From Roseomonas marmotae (GTDB lineage: Bacteria; Pseudomonadota; Alphaproteobacteria; Acetobacterales; Acetobacteraceae): DNA of 64,000 nt. The stretch spans positions 1,439,501 to 1,503,500 of the forward strand of contig NZ_CP061091.1 of NCBI RefSeq assembly GCF_017654485.1. The letters run 5' to 3'. Of the stretch, positions 45,748-54,789 are shown piece by piece. Positions within the stretch are counted from its first letter, which is position 1. Each line of letters opens with the position of its first letter. Position numbers and translations under genes: made by a program. Under the pieces are notes generated by a model, which worked only from the letters and a program-made list of their open reading frames with translations, did no database searches and was not told the DNA's origin.

Positions 45748-46104
45748 ATGGAACCCGTTATCTACACCATGGTCCATGATGCCGACTGGCGCGCGGCGCA
45801 GCGGGACGGCGCCTATCACGGCAGCGCGGATGACCGGCGGGATGGCTTCCTGCATTTCTCGACCGCCGCGCAGCTACGTGCCAGCGCCGCCAGGCACCGC
45901 GCCGGCCAGAAGGACCTCTGGCTGCTGGCCGCTGATGCGGCGGTGCTGGGGGAGGCGCTGAAATGGGAACCCGCCGCCGGCGGCAGGCGCCCCGGCCTCT
46001 TCCCGCATCTCTATGCGCCGCTGCCGCTTTCGGCGCTCCGCGCGGCCACGCCGCTGCCGCTGGGGCCGGACGGGCAGCACATCTTCCCGCCCGAAATCCC
46101 CTAA
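45748..46104 (+). CDS. DUF952 family protein
   Basis: The 118-residue protein shows the DUF952 pattern: IYTMVHDADWRAAQRDGAYHGSADDRRDGFLHFSTAAQL, then FPHLYAPLPLSAL. The function is not known to me; the family is common in alphaproteobacteria, often near pyrD. It overlaps the convergent permease by four bases. Confidence 0.88.
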   Translation: MEPVIYTMVHDADWRAAQRDGAYHGSADDRRDGFLHFSTAAQLRASAARHRAGQKDLWLLAADAAVLGEALKWEPAAGGRRPGLFPHLYAPLPLSALRAATPLPLGPDGQHIFPPEIP

Positions 46105-46946
46105 TCCCGCGTCACGCGCTGGCTCATGATGCAGGCGATGATCACGATGGCGGCGCCGGCCATGGCGGTGGCGGATGGCCAGTGGCCCCAGATCGCCACG
46201 TCCAGCCCCACGGCCCAGACCAGGGCCGAGAATTCCAGCGGCGCCAGCCGCGCCGCGGTGGCTACCCGGAAGGCCAGGGCCAGGAAGATGGTCGCCGCCC
46301 CCGCCAGCACGCCATTGGCCGCCATGGCCAGCCAGTCGATGCCGCTCGGCGGGCGCCAGTCCAGCAGGGCCAGGGGCAGCATCGCCAGCCCTCCCGGCAG
46401 GGCCGACCACAGGATCAGCCGGGCCACGCCGCTTTCATTCCGCAGGCGCCGGTTGATGGTCATCACCATCGCGTAGCTGACCGTGCCCATCAGCACGAAT
46501 CCATAGGCACGCAGGCTGCCGCCCGCCTGCACCCCTGGCGCCATCGCCACCGCCACGCCCAGGAACCCCACCCCGCACCACAGCCAGGCGGCGCGCGGCG
46601 GCACCTCGCCCAGCACCAGCGCGGCCAGTGCCATGGTCATGAAGGGTGCGGTGAAATAGACCAGATAGGCTTCTGCCATCGGCATCTCGCGCAGCGCCAG
46701 GAAGAAGCCGGCGGCCGAGCCCAGCATGCCCGCCGCCCGCAGCAGGTGCAGGACGGGATGCGCCGTGCCCAGCGGCCCGCCCAGCCCAGGGCGCAGCAGG
46801 CGCCCGCCGAGGAGCAGCAACAGCATCGTCAGATGCCGGATCACCACCACCTGCGCGAAGGGATAGGCGCCCGAGAGGATTTTGCTGTTGGCATCCAGCA
46901 CAGCGAAAAGGCCCAGGGCGGCCATCATCAGCAACGGGCCAGTCAC
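46101..46946 (-). CDS. EamA/DMT-family permease
   Basis: The 281-residue protein has about ten hydrophobic helices in two EamA repeats (LFAVLDANSKILSGAYPFAQVVVIRH, then LVYFTAPFMTMALAALVLGEV). The substrate is unknown. The GTG at 46946 is preceded by AAGGGAAAG and is preferred over a TTG at 46976 that lacks a ribosome binding site. Confidence 0.82.
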   Translation of the reverse strand: MTGPLLMMAALGLFAVLDANSKILSGAYPFAQVVVIRHLTMLLLLLGGRLLRPGLGGPLGTAHPVLHLLRAAGMLGSAAGFFLALREMPMAEAYLVYFTAPFMTMALAALVLGEVPPRAAWLWCGVGFLGVAVAMAPGVQAGGSLRAYGFVLMGTVSYAMVMTINRRLRNESGVARLILWSALPGGLAMLPLALLDWRPPSGIDWLAMAANGVLAGAATIFLALAFRVATAARLAPLEFSALVWAVGLDVAIWGHWPSATAMAGAAIVIIACIMSQRVTRD

Positions 46947-47072
46947 GGCATCTTTCCCTTGTCCAGGCGCCCGCAAGAGGCACAGCCCGGCCGGCCGCGC
47001 AATCCCCGCTGGGGCGATGAAGGGGCGCGGCTCTTCCCTTCAGGCTCACGGCGGTGCACAAGCGCCCGCGTC

Positions 47073-48131
47073 ATGACCCCCGCACTTGCCTCCGCCCTGA
47101 TGCCGCTGATGCGCGGCATGGACCCCGAACGCGCCCATAACCTGGCCTTGAAGGCGCTTGCCCTCGGGCTCGCGGGCTCCGACCGCGGGGTGGATGACCC
47201 CGTCCTGGCCACCACCGCGCTGGGCCTCTCCTTCCGCAATCCCATCGGGCTGGCGGCAGGCTTCGACAAGAACGCGCAGGCGGTGCTGCCGCTGATGCGC
47301 CTGGGCTTCGGCTTCGTCGAGCCTGGCACCACCACGCCGCGCCCGCAGGACGGCAATCCCCGGCCCCGCCTGTTCCGGCTGGAGCAGGACGCGGCGGTCA
47401 TCAACCGCATGGGCATGAACAACCTCGGGCTGCAGCCCTTCGCCACCCGGCTCGCCGCCCTGCCGCGCCCGCTGCCGGCGGTGCTCGGCGCCAATATCGG
47501 CATCAACAAGGATGGCGCGGAGCCGGAGCGGGACTACCCCGCCCTCTATCTCGGCGTCGCGACGCAGGCCGACTATGTCACCGTCAACATCTCTTCCCCC
47601 AATACGCCGGGCCTGCGGGACCTGCAGGGGGAGGCGCGGCTGGCCGCTATCCTGCAGGCCATCGCTGACGCCCGCGCCCATGCGCCGCGCCAGCCGCCCG
47701 TGCTGGTGAAGATCGCCCCCGACCTGGCCGAAGACGCCGTGCCGGCCCTGGTGGAAACCTGCGTGGCGCATGGCGTGGCGGGGCTGATCGTCTCCAATAC
47801 CACCATCGCCCGCCCGGCCAGCCTGACCAGTCCCCACCGCGTCGAGGCGGGCGGGCTGTCCGGCGCGCCGCTCTTCGAGCCCTCGACCGCGCTGCTGCGG
47901 CGGGTCCATCGCCTGGCCGCCGGGCGCCTCGTCCTGATCGGCTGCGGTGGCATCGCCACCCCGGAGCAGGCATATGCCAAGATCCGCGCCGGCGCCGCGC
48001 TGGTGCAGCTCTATGCCGGCTTCGCCTATGCCGGCCCCGCCCTGGTGCCGGAACTGAAGCGCGGACTGGCCGCGCTGCTGAAACGCGATGGCTTTTCCAG
48101 CCTCGCCGATGCCGTGGGAGTCGATGCCTGA
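47073..48131 (+). CDS. pyrD: Dihydroorotate dehydrogenase (quinone), class 2
   Basis: The 352-residue flavoenzyme oxidises dihydroorotate to orotate in pyrimidine synthesis, passing electrons to quinone. It has an N-terminal amphipathic helix, the AAGFDKNA segment, the PRPQDGNPRPRLFRL and NRMGMNN motifs, and the C-terminal GCGGI phosphate site. The N-terminal extension marks class 2, membrane-associated. The stop overlaps the next ATG. Confidence 0.96.
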   Translation: MTPALASALMPLMRGMDPERAHNLALKALALGLAGSDRGVDDPVLATTALGLSFRNPIGLAAGFDKNAQAVLPLMRLGFGFVEPGTTTPRPQDGNPRPRLFRLEQDAAVINRMGMNNLGLQPFATRLAALPRPLPAVLGANIGINKDGAEPERDYPALYLGVATQADYVTVNISSPNTPGLRDLQGEARLAAILQAIADARAHAPRQPPVLVKIAPDLAEDAVPALVETCVAHGVAGLIVSNTTIARPASLTSPHRVEAGGLSGAPLFEPSTALLRRVHRLAAGRLVLIGCGGIATPEQAYAKIRAGAALVQLYAGFAYAGPALVPELKRGLAALLKRDGFSSLADAVGVDA

Positions 48132-48994
48132 TGCGTATGCTGGAAAGCGTCAACGAACTGCTCGGCAGCCATGACGGCTTCGTGCTGGATATCTGGGGCG
48201 TGCTGCATGACGGGCAGACGCCCTATCCCGGCGTGCCGGAGGCGCTGGCCGGGATGCGCGCGCAGGGCAAGCGCATCGTGCTGCTCTCCAATGCCCCGCG
48301 CCGCTCCTGGTTCGTGGCGAGGCAGCTGGCCGGCATGGGCCTGGGCGCCGAACTCTTCGACGGCATCGTGACCTCGGGCGAGGTCGCCTGGACCATGCTG
48401 CGCGACCGCCAGGACCCCTGGTTCGCGAAGCTCGGCCGCCGCGCCTTCCATATCGGGCCGGAGCGCGACCTATCGGTGGTCGAGGAACTGGACCTCCCCC
48501 TGGTCTCCAGCCCGGCCGAGGCCGAATGGCTGCTGAACACCGGCCCCGATTTCGAACTGGGCGCCGCCAGCGTCGAGCCCTACCAGCCGATCCTGGAGGA
48601 ATGTGCCCGGCACGGGCTGCCGATGCTCTGCGTCAATCCCGACCGCGCGGTGATGTTCGGCGGTAAGCGGCTGATCTGCGCCGGCGCCTTCTCCGACCGC
48701 TATCAGGAACTGGGCGGGGATGTGATGGAGATCGGCAAGCCGGACCCGAAGATCTACGAGACCGTGCTGGCCACCCTGGCCGTGCCGCGGGAGAGGGTGG
48801 TGGCCATCGGCGACACCCCGCATACCGACCTGCTGGGCGCGCAGAACGCCGGCATCGACGCGGTTTGGGCGATGACGGGCCTGGCCGCCGACAATATGGG
48901 CCCCGACCCCTCCGACGCGCTGCTGGAGGCCGAGGCCGCCCGCCAGCACGTCAGGCCCATCGCCGCGCTTCGCAGCCTGCGCTGGGCGGCCTGA
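48131..48994 (+). CDS. HAD-superfamily class IIA phosphatase (TIGR01459-like)
   Basis: The 287-residue protein has HAD motif I as DIWGVLHDG, motif II in VLLSNAPRRS and the C-terminal motifs in IGKPDPKIYE and AIGDTPHTDLLGA. This matches the family I know as TIGR01459 in alphaproteobacteria. The substrate is not known. It is translationally coupled to pyrD. Confidence 0.9.
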   Translation: MRMLESVNELLGSHDGFVLDIWGVLHDGQTPYPGVPEALAGMRAQGKRIVLLSNAPRRSWFVARQLAGMGLGAELFDGIVTSGEVAWTMLRDRQDPWFAKLGRRAFHIGPERDLSVVEELDLPLVSSPAEAEWLLNTGPDFELGAASVEPYQPILEECARHGLPMLCVNPDRAVMFGGKRLICAGAFSDRYQELGGDVMEIGKPDPKIYETVLATLAVPRERVVAIGDTPHTDLLGAQNAGIDAVWAMTGLAADNMGPDPSDALLEAEAARQHVRPIAALRSLRWAA

Positions 48995-49054
48995 CGCGAG
49001 CGGGCTGGCGCAAGCGGGCTGGCCGGGACGGGGCCGGCGGGCGAGAATGGCGGC

Positions 49055-50287
49055 ATGAGCCCCCGTGACATCGCCCGTGACGACTCCACGATCCTACAGC
49101 CACCGCATGCGCCGCCGCGCCTGCCGTCCATCTGGCTGCTGACGCTGCTGACCGGCGCGGGACCCTTCACCCTGCAGGTGCTGATGCCGTCGCTGCCGCT
49201 GCTGGCCCAGTCCTTCGCCGTGCCCTACAGCGCGGCGCAGCTCAGCCTCACGGTCTATCTGATCGGTATCGCGGTGGGGCAGCTGATCTATGGCCCGCTT
49301 TCCGACCGCTTCGGGCGGCGGCCGCTGCTGCTGGGCGGGCTGGCCATCTACCTGGTGGGCTCGGTGGCGGCCACGCTGGCGCCGTCCATGGGGCTGCTGG
49401 TGGTGGCGCGCGCCGCCCAGGCCGCCGGGGCCTGCGCCGGCATGGTGATGACCCGCGCCATGGTGCGCGATGTCTTCCCCGCCAACCAGGCGGCCAGCAA
49501 GATCGGCTTCATCATGATGGGCATGACTGTGGCGCCGATGATGGCGCCGCTGGTGGGTGCGGAACTGCAGGTCCTGGCCGGCTGGCGTGCCTCCATGCTG
49601 GCCTGTGTCGTCATTGGCCTGGTCCTGCCGCTGCTGGTGCTCCGCTACCTGGGGGAGACGCTGCGGGAACCGCAGCCGCTGCCGGGCATCTTCGGCATCC
49701 TCGGCGCCTATGCGCGGCTTTTCGCCAACCCGGTCTTCTGCTGCTACACCCTCGTCACCGCCTTTTCCTCCGGCGTCTTCTTCGCCTTCATGGCCGGGGC
49801 GCCGCTGGTGCTGGTGGAAGGGCTGGGCCATACGCCCCGCACCTATGCGATTGCCTTCATGGTGGTCTCGCTCTCCTTCGCCCTCGGCTCCTTCCTGGCG
49901 GGGCGCTTCTCCGGGCGGCTGGGCGTGCGGCTCATGCTGCAGATCGGGCTGATCCTGACCACCATCGGCGCCATGCTGTCCCTGTTCACGCTCTGGCTGC
50001 TGCCGCTTTCGCTGGTGATGTTCTTCCTGCCGATGCTGCTGATGGGCGTGGGCAACGGCATCTCCCAGCCCAATTCCCTGGCCGCGGCCATCAGCGTGCA
50101 GCCCAAGCTGGCTGGCACTGCCTCGGGCGTGGTGGGGGCGGCGCAGATGGGGGTGGGGGCGCTGATGACCCTGATGACGGGAGTCCTGGAGATCGGCACC
50201 GGCTTCGGCACCGCCCTCGTGATGGCCGCCTGCGCCATCCTGTCCCAACTCGGCCTGGCCTGGGCCCAGCGTCTGGGCGAGGCCTGA
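49055..50287 (+). CDS. Bcr/CflA family multidrug efflux MFS transporter
   Basis: The 410-residue permease has twelve hydrophobic segments, the DRFGRRPLLLGG loop between helices 2 and 3, and the RAAQAAGACAGMVMTRAMVRD segment typical of Bcr/CflA. The family exports bicyclomycin, sulphonamides or amino-acid derivatives by proton antiport. The specificity here is unknown. The ATG at 49055 follows a 60-base gap after the HAD gene. Confidence 0.88.
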   Translation: MSPRDIARDDSTILQPPHAPPRLPSIWLLTLLTGAGPFTLQVLMPSLPLLAQSFAVPYSAAQLSLTVYLIGIAVGQLIYGPLSDRFGRRPLLLGGLAIYLVGSVAATLAPSMGLLVVARAAQAAGACAGMVMTRAMVRDVFPANQAASKIGFIMMGMTVAPMMAPLVGAELQVLAGWRASMLACVVIGLVLPLLVLRYLGETLREPQPLPGIFGILGAYARLFANPVFCCYTLVTAFSSGVFFAFMAGAPLVLVEGLGHTPRTYAIAFMVVSLSFALGSFLAGRFSGRLGVRLMLQIGLILTTIGAMLSLFTLWLLPLSLVMFFLPMLLMGVGNGISQPNSLAAAISVQPKLAGTASGVVGAAQMGVGALMTLMTGVLEIGTGFGTALVMAACAILSQLGLAWAQRLGEA

Positions 50288-50290
50288 CGC

Positions 50291-50722
50291 ATGGCACAAA
50301 AAAGATATCATATCGAAACTATATGCATGTCTCTCCGCGTTGACCGGGCCCCCGGGTTTTGCAACCCTGGCGATGTGAAAGCCATCGATCCCGCGTTTGT
50401 CCGCCAGCTCGCCAGCGAGCTCCCCCGCGATGCCTTCATCGGCGTTGTCAGGACCTTCCAGGCGGATCTGGCCCGGCTGGTGCAGCAGATGGTGGCCTCC
50501 TCGGCGGCGGGAGAGATGGAGGCTTACCGGCGCGGCGCGCATGGCCTGGCCGGCGCGGCCGGGTCCATCGGCGCCCGCAGGCTGGAAGAACTGGCCCGGC
50601 GGGCCATGCTGCCCGATTCGGCGGCCGCGCCCGACTCCGTGGGCGTCCTGGAGGATGAGGCGGCCTCGGTACTCTCGGAACTCGCAGGCCTCATCGCCGC
50701 CCCTCCGCCGGCCCGGGCCTGA
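50291..50722 (+). CDS. Hpt (histidine phosphotransfer) domain protein
   Basis: The protein (143 residues from the ATG at 50291) has an Hpt helical bundle with the phospho-accepting His in RGAHGLAGAAGSIGA. The first 30 or so residues are not typical, so translation could start at 50327 or at a GTG at 50375 (115 residues). The AT-rich run at about 50297-50330 may hold a promoter. It lies next to a GGDEF-EAL gene, but a partner kinase and regulator are not adjacent. The two-receiver hybrid kinase further along is a possible partner. Confidence 0.75.
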   Translation: MAQKRYHIETICMSLRVDRAPGFCNPGDVKAIDPAFVRQLASELPRDAFIGVVRTFQADLARLVQQMVASSAAGEMEAYRRGAHGLAGAAGSIGARRLEELARRAMLPDSAAAPDSVGVLEDEAASVLSELAGLIAAPPPARA

Positions 50723-50858
50723 GCCCCGCCGCGCGCGGAGCCTCCGGCGCCATCACGCAAATGCGAGACTTTCCCGTAACGACCGGCTAGCCTGTCCTTG
50801 ACTGGAGACAGGCGGCCAGGACTGGCCACGATCCGGCTTGGGATGTCAGCCGAAGGGA

Positions 50859-53216
50859 ATGGTCTTGCTGCGTGTATACACCTGCCTGACCGAGCAGCAT
50901 GATCCACTGCTGGTCATCCTCGCAGTGGCTGTCTGCCTGATCGGGGCGGGCATTTCCCTGGCCCTGCTGCGGCGCGCGGCGGGAAGTGGGGGGCTATCGC
51001 GGGCGGGCTGGCTGCTGCTGGGGGGCGTGGCCGGCGGCACCTTCGTCTGGTGCACGCATTTCATCGCCATGCTGGCTTATGAGCCGGGCTTCCCCCTGGG
51101 CTTCGGGCTGCTGCCGACCATCGGCTCGCTGCTGCTGGCCATCCTGGGCTGGGGGCTCGCCTCCACCCTGGCGGTTTGGCGCCGGGCAGCCCTGGCGGGG
51201 GGCATGGGCATGGGCCTGACCATCGGGCTGATGCATTACACCGGCATGGCGGCGATCGAGCAGGGTGGCGTCGTCAGCTTCGAACCCCTTCTGGTCACGG
51301 TCTCGCTGCTGCTGGGCATGGGTTGCGGCGTGATGGCCCTGCGCGCCGCGCTTGGCCGCGACCGCCCCTGGCGCGACCGTCTGCTGGGCACCCTCTGGCT
51401 GGCGCTGGCCGTGGCCAGCCTGCATTTCAGCGGCATGGCCGCCGCCACCGTCATCCCGCTGGGCCCGGCCATCCCGCCGTCCAGGCATCCGGAACTGGCG
51501 GTGGCGGTGGCGGCGGTGGGGCTGCTGGTGATGGCCGCCGCCGCCGCCGCCTGGATGATCGACCGCCGCAACCGCGCCGAATCCGGCCATCGGCTGCGCG
51601 GCCTCGCCAATTCGACACTGGAGGGGCTGGCGGTGGTCGAGGATGGCCGCATCGTCGAAGCCAACGACATCCTTGTCCGCATGCTCGGCCGTGGACGGGA
51701 GGAAGTGCTGGAGATGTCGCTGCCCGGCGGTCTCCTGTCGCTGCGCGACCGGCTGAAGCATGCGGGGGAGGGCGAGCCGCGCGAGGGCTGGCTGCACCAT
51801 GCCGATGGCTCGGTGCTGGAGGTCGAGGTCGCGATACGGGAAGACGCGCCAGGCCCTGGCATGACCATCTTCGCCTTCCGCGACCTGCGGGAGCGGCGGG
51901 AGCAGGAGCGGCGTATCCGCCATCTGGCGGTGCATGACCCGCTGACGGGCCTGCCCACCCGTGCCCGCTTCGCCCAGCGGATGGACCAGATGCTGCGCCT
52001 GGCCGAGCGGCAGGAGGCGCCGCCCTCGCTCGCGATGCTGCATCTCGGCCTGGACCGGTTCAAGGACATCAACGACCTGCATGGCCATGCGGGGGGGGAC
52101 GCGCTGCTGCATGGCCTGGGCCGCCGCATCACCCAGGCGCTGCCCCGCCAGGCTTTCGCCGCCCGCCTCGGCAGCGACGAATTCGGCGTGCTGATGCCCT
52201 TCCAGGAGCCGGTGGAGGTCTTCGACCTGATCACCAGGCTGGAGGGCAGCCTGGCCGAGCCGAGCCATATCAGCGGCGCCGAACTCTCGGTCACGGCGGC
52301 CATGGGCGTTTCCCTCTACCCGGCCGATGGCCGTGGCGGCGAGGATCTGCGTGCCAATGCCGATCTTGCCATGCGCCGCGCCAAGGCCTCGCCCGGCCGT
52401 GGCCTGTGCTTCTACCATGCCGAGATGGACGCGGCCGAGCGGCACCGCCGCCGCATGAAGGAAGACCTGCGGATCGCCATCGGCTGCGACCAGCTTCGCC
52501 TGGTCTGTCAGGTGCAGGTCAATCTGCTGACCGGCGCCCCCTGCGGCCATGAGATGTTGCTGCGCTGGCATCACCCTGAGCGCGGCATGGTCCCGCCCTC
52601 TGAATTCATCCCGCTGGCCGAGGAGACGGGACTGATCCTGCCGATTGGCGACTGGGTCCTGCGCGAGGCCTGCGCCATCGCCGCCGCCCATCCCGCCCTG
52701 GGCAAGGTGGCGGTCAATCTCTCCCCGGTGCAGTTCAGCCAGCCGGACCTGCCGCGGGTAGTGGCTCAGGCCCTCTCCGCCAGCGGCCTGCCGGCCGAGC
52801 GGCTGGAGCTGGAGATCACCGAGACGATGCTGATGCAGGACCGCAGCCGCACCCTGCCGCTGCTGGAGCGCATCAAGGCGCTGGGCGTGCGGGTGGCGAT
52901 GGATGATTTCGGCACCGGCTATTCCTCGCTGGGCACGCTGCGGTCCTTCCCCTTCGACAAGATCAAGCTGGACCGTACCTTCATGACGGAGCTGGATACC
53001 TCGCCGCAGGCGGTGGCCATCCTGCGCGCCGTCATCGGCATCGGCAGGGCGCTGGAGATCCCGGTGCTGGCCGAGGGGGTGGAGAGCCAGGCGCAGCTGG
53101 ACCTGCTGCGGCGGGAAGGCTGCGACGAGGCGCAGGGCTACCTGTTCGGCCGCCCCGGCCCGGTGCCGGGGCGCCGGGACCCGTCCATCTCCTCCGGCGA
53201 TACCCTGGCGGCCTGA
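50859..53216 (+). CDS. MHYT-PAS-GGDEF-EAL signalling protein
   Basis: This 785-residue protein has an N-terminal MHYT sensor of seven hydrophobic segments, with LMHYTGMAA and HFSGMAAAT conserved. A PAS-like region (LEGLAVVEDGRIVEAND), a diguanylate cyclase domain and an EAL phosphodiesterase domain follow. The GGDEF motif reads GSDEF, and the EAL motif reads EML (HEMLLRW). The rest of the EAL site (ELEITETMLM, MDDFGTGYSS and IKLDRTF) is intact. It may be a phosphodiesterase with a weak or absent cyclase. The ATG at 50859 was chosen; a TTG at 50838 is the alternative. Confidence 0.9.
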   Translation: MVLLRVYTCLTEQHDPLLVILAVAVCLIGAGISLALLRRAAGSGGLSRAGWLLLGGVAGGTFVWCTHFIAMLAYEPGFPLGFGLLPTIGSLLLAILGWGLASTLAVWRRAALAGGMGMGLTIGLMHYTGMAAIEQGGVVSFEPLLVTVSLLLGMGCGVMALRAALGRDRPWRDRLLGTLWLALAVASLHFSGMAAATVIPLGPAIPPSRHPELAVAVAAVGLLVMAAAAAAWMIDRRNRAESGHRLRGLANSTLEGLAVVEDGRIVEANDILVRMLGRGREEVLEMSLPGGLLSLRDRLKHAGEGEPREGWLHHADGSVLEVEVAIREDAPGPGMTIFAFRDLRERREQERRIRHLAVHDPLTGLPTRARFAQRMDQMLRLAERQEAPPSLAMLHLGLDRFKDINDLHGHAGGDALLHGLGRRITQALPRQAFAARLGSDEFGVLMPFQEPVEVFDLITRLEGSLAEPSHISGAELSVTAAMGVSLYPADGRGGEDLRANADLAMRRAKASPGRGLCFYHAEMDAAERHRRRMKEDLRIAIGCDQLRLVCQVQVNLLTGAPCGHEMLLRWHHPERGMVPPSEFIPLAEETGLILPIGDWVLREACAIAAAHPALGKVAVNLSPVQFSQPDLPRVVAQALSASGLPAERLELEITETMLMQDRSRTLPLLERIKALGVRVAMDDFGTGYSSLGTLRSFPFDKIKLDRTFMTELDTSPQAVAILRAVIGIGRALEIPVLAEGVESQAQLDLLRREGCDEAQGYLFGRPGPVPGRRDPSISSGDTLAA

Positions 53217-53247
53217 GCCGCCGGGGCCGAAGGGAAGGGGGCAGACC

Positions 53248-53997
53248 TCAGCCCTTGTGCACGCGCAGCGGCCCGAAGCTCTGGCAGACCGGCATCACCT
53301 GCAGCGTATTGACGTTCACCCGCGCCGGGCGGGTGGCCACCCAGTGCACCGCATCGGCGATATCCTCCGGCGTCAGCGCATCGGCGCCCTGATAGACGGC
53401 GGCGGCCTTGGCGTCGTCACCGAAGCGCACGTTGGAGAATTCGGTGCCGCCCACCAGCCCTGGCTCGATATCCGTCACCCGCACCTGGGTGCCGAAGAGG
53501 TCGGCGCGCAGGTTCAGGCTGAACTGGCGCACGAAGGCCTTGGTGGCGCCATAGACATTGCCGCCGGGATAGGGCCACTCGCCGGCGGTGGAGCCGATAT
53601 TGATGATATGCCCGCGGTCTCGCTCCACCATCCCCGGCAGCACGGCGCGGGTCATCGCCACCAGCCCCTTGGTATTGGTGTCGATCATCGTCTCCCAGTC
53701 CGAGAGACTGGCCCTTTGGGCGGGCTCCAGCCCCAGGGCCAGGCCGGCATTGTTCACCAGCAGGTCGATCGCCGCCCAGTCGGCCGGCAGGCCCTCGATG
53801 GCGGCGGCGATGGCGGCGCTGTCCCGCACATCCAGCCGCAGGGGCAGCACCTTCTCCCGCCCCAGCTCCTCCGCCAGCTTCTCCAGCCGCTCGGCCCGGC
53901 GGCCTACGGCGATGATCCGCGCGCCGGATTCGCTGGCGAAAAGGCGGGCGATGGCGGCGCCGAAGCCGGCGGTGGCGCCGGTGATGAGCACGATCAT
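53248..53997 (-). CDS. SDR-family NADP-dependent oxidoreductase (YdfG-like)
   Basis: The 249-residue protein has TGATAGFGA, NNAGLALG and YGATKA as its cofactor and catalytic motifs. The C-terminal PARVNVNTLQVMPVCQSFGP matches the YdfG/serine-dehydrogenase-like group, which oxidises 3-hydroxy acids or serine. It is a single-gene unit on the minus strand. Confidence 0.88.
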   Translation of the reverse strand: MIVLITGATAGFGAAIARLFASESGARIIAVGRRAERLEKLAEELGREKVLPLRLDVRDSAAIAAAIEGLPADWAAIDLLVNNAGLALGLEPAQRASLSDWETMIDTNTKGLVAMTRAVLPGMVERDRGHIINIGSTAGEWPYPGGNVYGATKAFVRQFSLNLRADLFGTQVRVTDIEPGLVGGTEFSNVRFGDDAKAAAVYQGADALTPEDIADAVHWVATRPARVNVNTLQVMPVCQSFGPLRVHKG

Positions 53998-54097
53998 GGA
54001 CGGTCTTCCTTGGCAGGCGGTTCCTGGAAGCTGGCAGGGTAGGCAGGCCGCGCCGCGCCGTCACCCCCGCGCTGTCTCCCGCAGCGCCGGCCGGCGC

Positions 54098-54787
54098 TCA
54101 GCCGACGCGCAGCAGGCCCGAGCCATGGCGCCGCAGCCAGTCATGCGCCTGCTGCCGGTGCGGGCTCAGCCGCTTCACCTGCGCCCAGAAGCGGGGGGAA
54201 TGGTTCATCTCCCGCAGATGCGCCACCTCATGTGCGACCACGTAGTCCATCACCCATTCCGGGGCCATCACCAGCCGCCAGGAAAAGGCGAGAGTGCCAT
54301 CCGGCGCGCAGCTGCCCCAGCGGCTGCGGGTATCCTTCAACCGCACGATGCGGGGCGAGACGCCCAGCACCTGGGCATGCCGCGCCGCGCGCGGGGGGAT
54401 GCGCCGCGCCGCCTCGCCGCGCAGCAGGGCCAGCACGCGGCGGCGGAGCTGCGGCGTCGGGCCGCCCACGACGATCTCGCCATCCTCCAGGTGGTTGCCG
54501 GCGCCGGGCTCATGGCGGATGGCATGGGGCACGTCGCCCAGCCGCACCACCGCCCCATCCTCCAGCGGCACGGCGGGGGCCAGGGCGTCCAGCCCGGCCA
54601 GCGCCCAGGCGGCATGGAGATGCAGCAGGGTCAGCCCGGCCTGGCGCGGTGCATGCTGCGGCAGGGTGATGACCACTACCCCCAGCGCCACATCGATCTT
54701 GAGCGAAACCCGCCGGGCACGCGCCGAGATGCGCCACTGCACCGGGCAGGAGCGCCGGCCGAGTGGCACTTCCTCGATCCGCGTCAT
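54098..54787 (-). CDS. YgjP-type metallopeptidase (M48/DUF45)
   Basis: The 229-residue protein has the zinc motif HEVAH (residues 186-190) with a third His at 196 (MNHSPRFW) and the upstream LKDTRSRWGSC segment typical of the YgjP/SprT-like DUF45 family. The substrate is unknown. It begins three bases after the stop of the hybrid kinase gene and may share its transcript. Confidence 0.87.
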   Translation of the reverse strand: MTRIEEVPLGRRSCPVQWRISARARRVSLKIDVALGVVVITLPQHAPRQAGLTLLHLHAAWALAGLDALAPAVPLEDGAVVRLGDVPHAIRHEPGAGNHLEDGEIVVGGPTPQLRRRVLALLRGEAARRIPPRAARHAQVLGVSPRIVRLKDTRSRWGSCAPDGTLAFSWRLVMAPEWVMDYVVAHEVAHLREMNHSPRFWAQVKRLSPHRQQAHDWLRRHGSGLLRVG

Positions 54788-54789
54788 GT

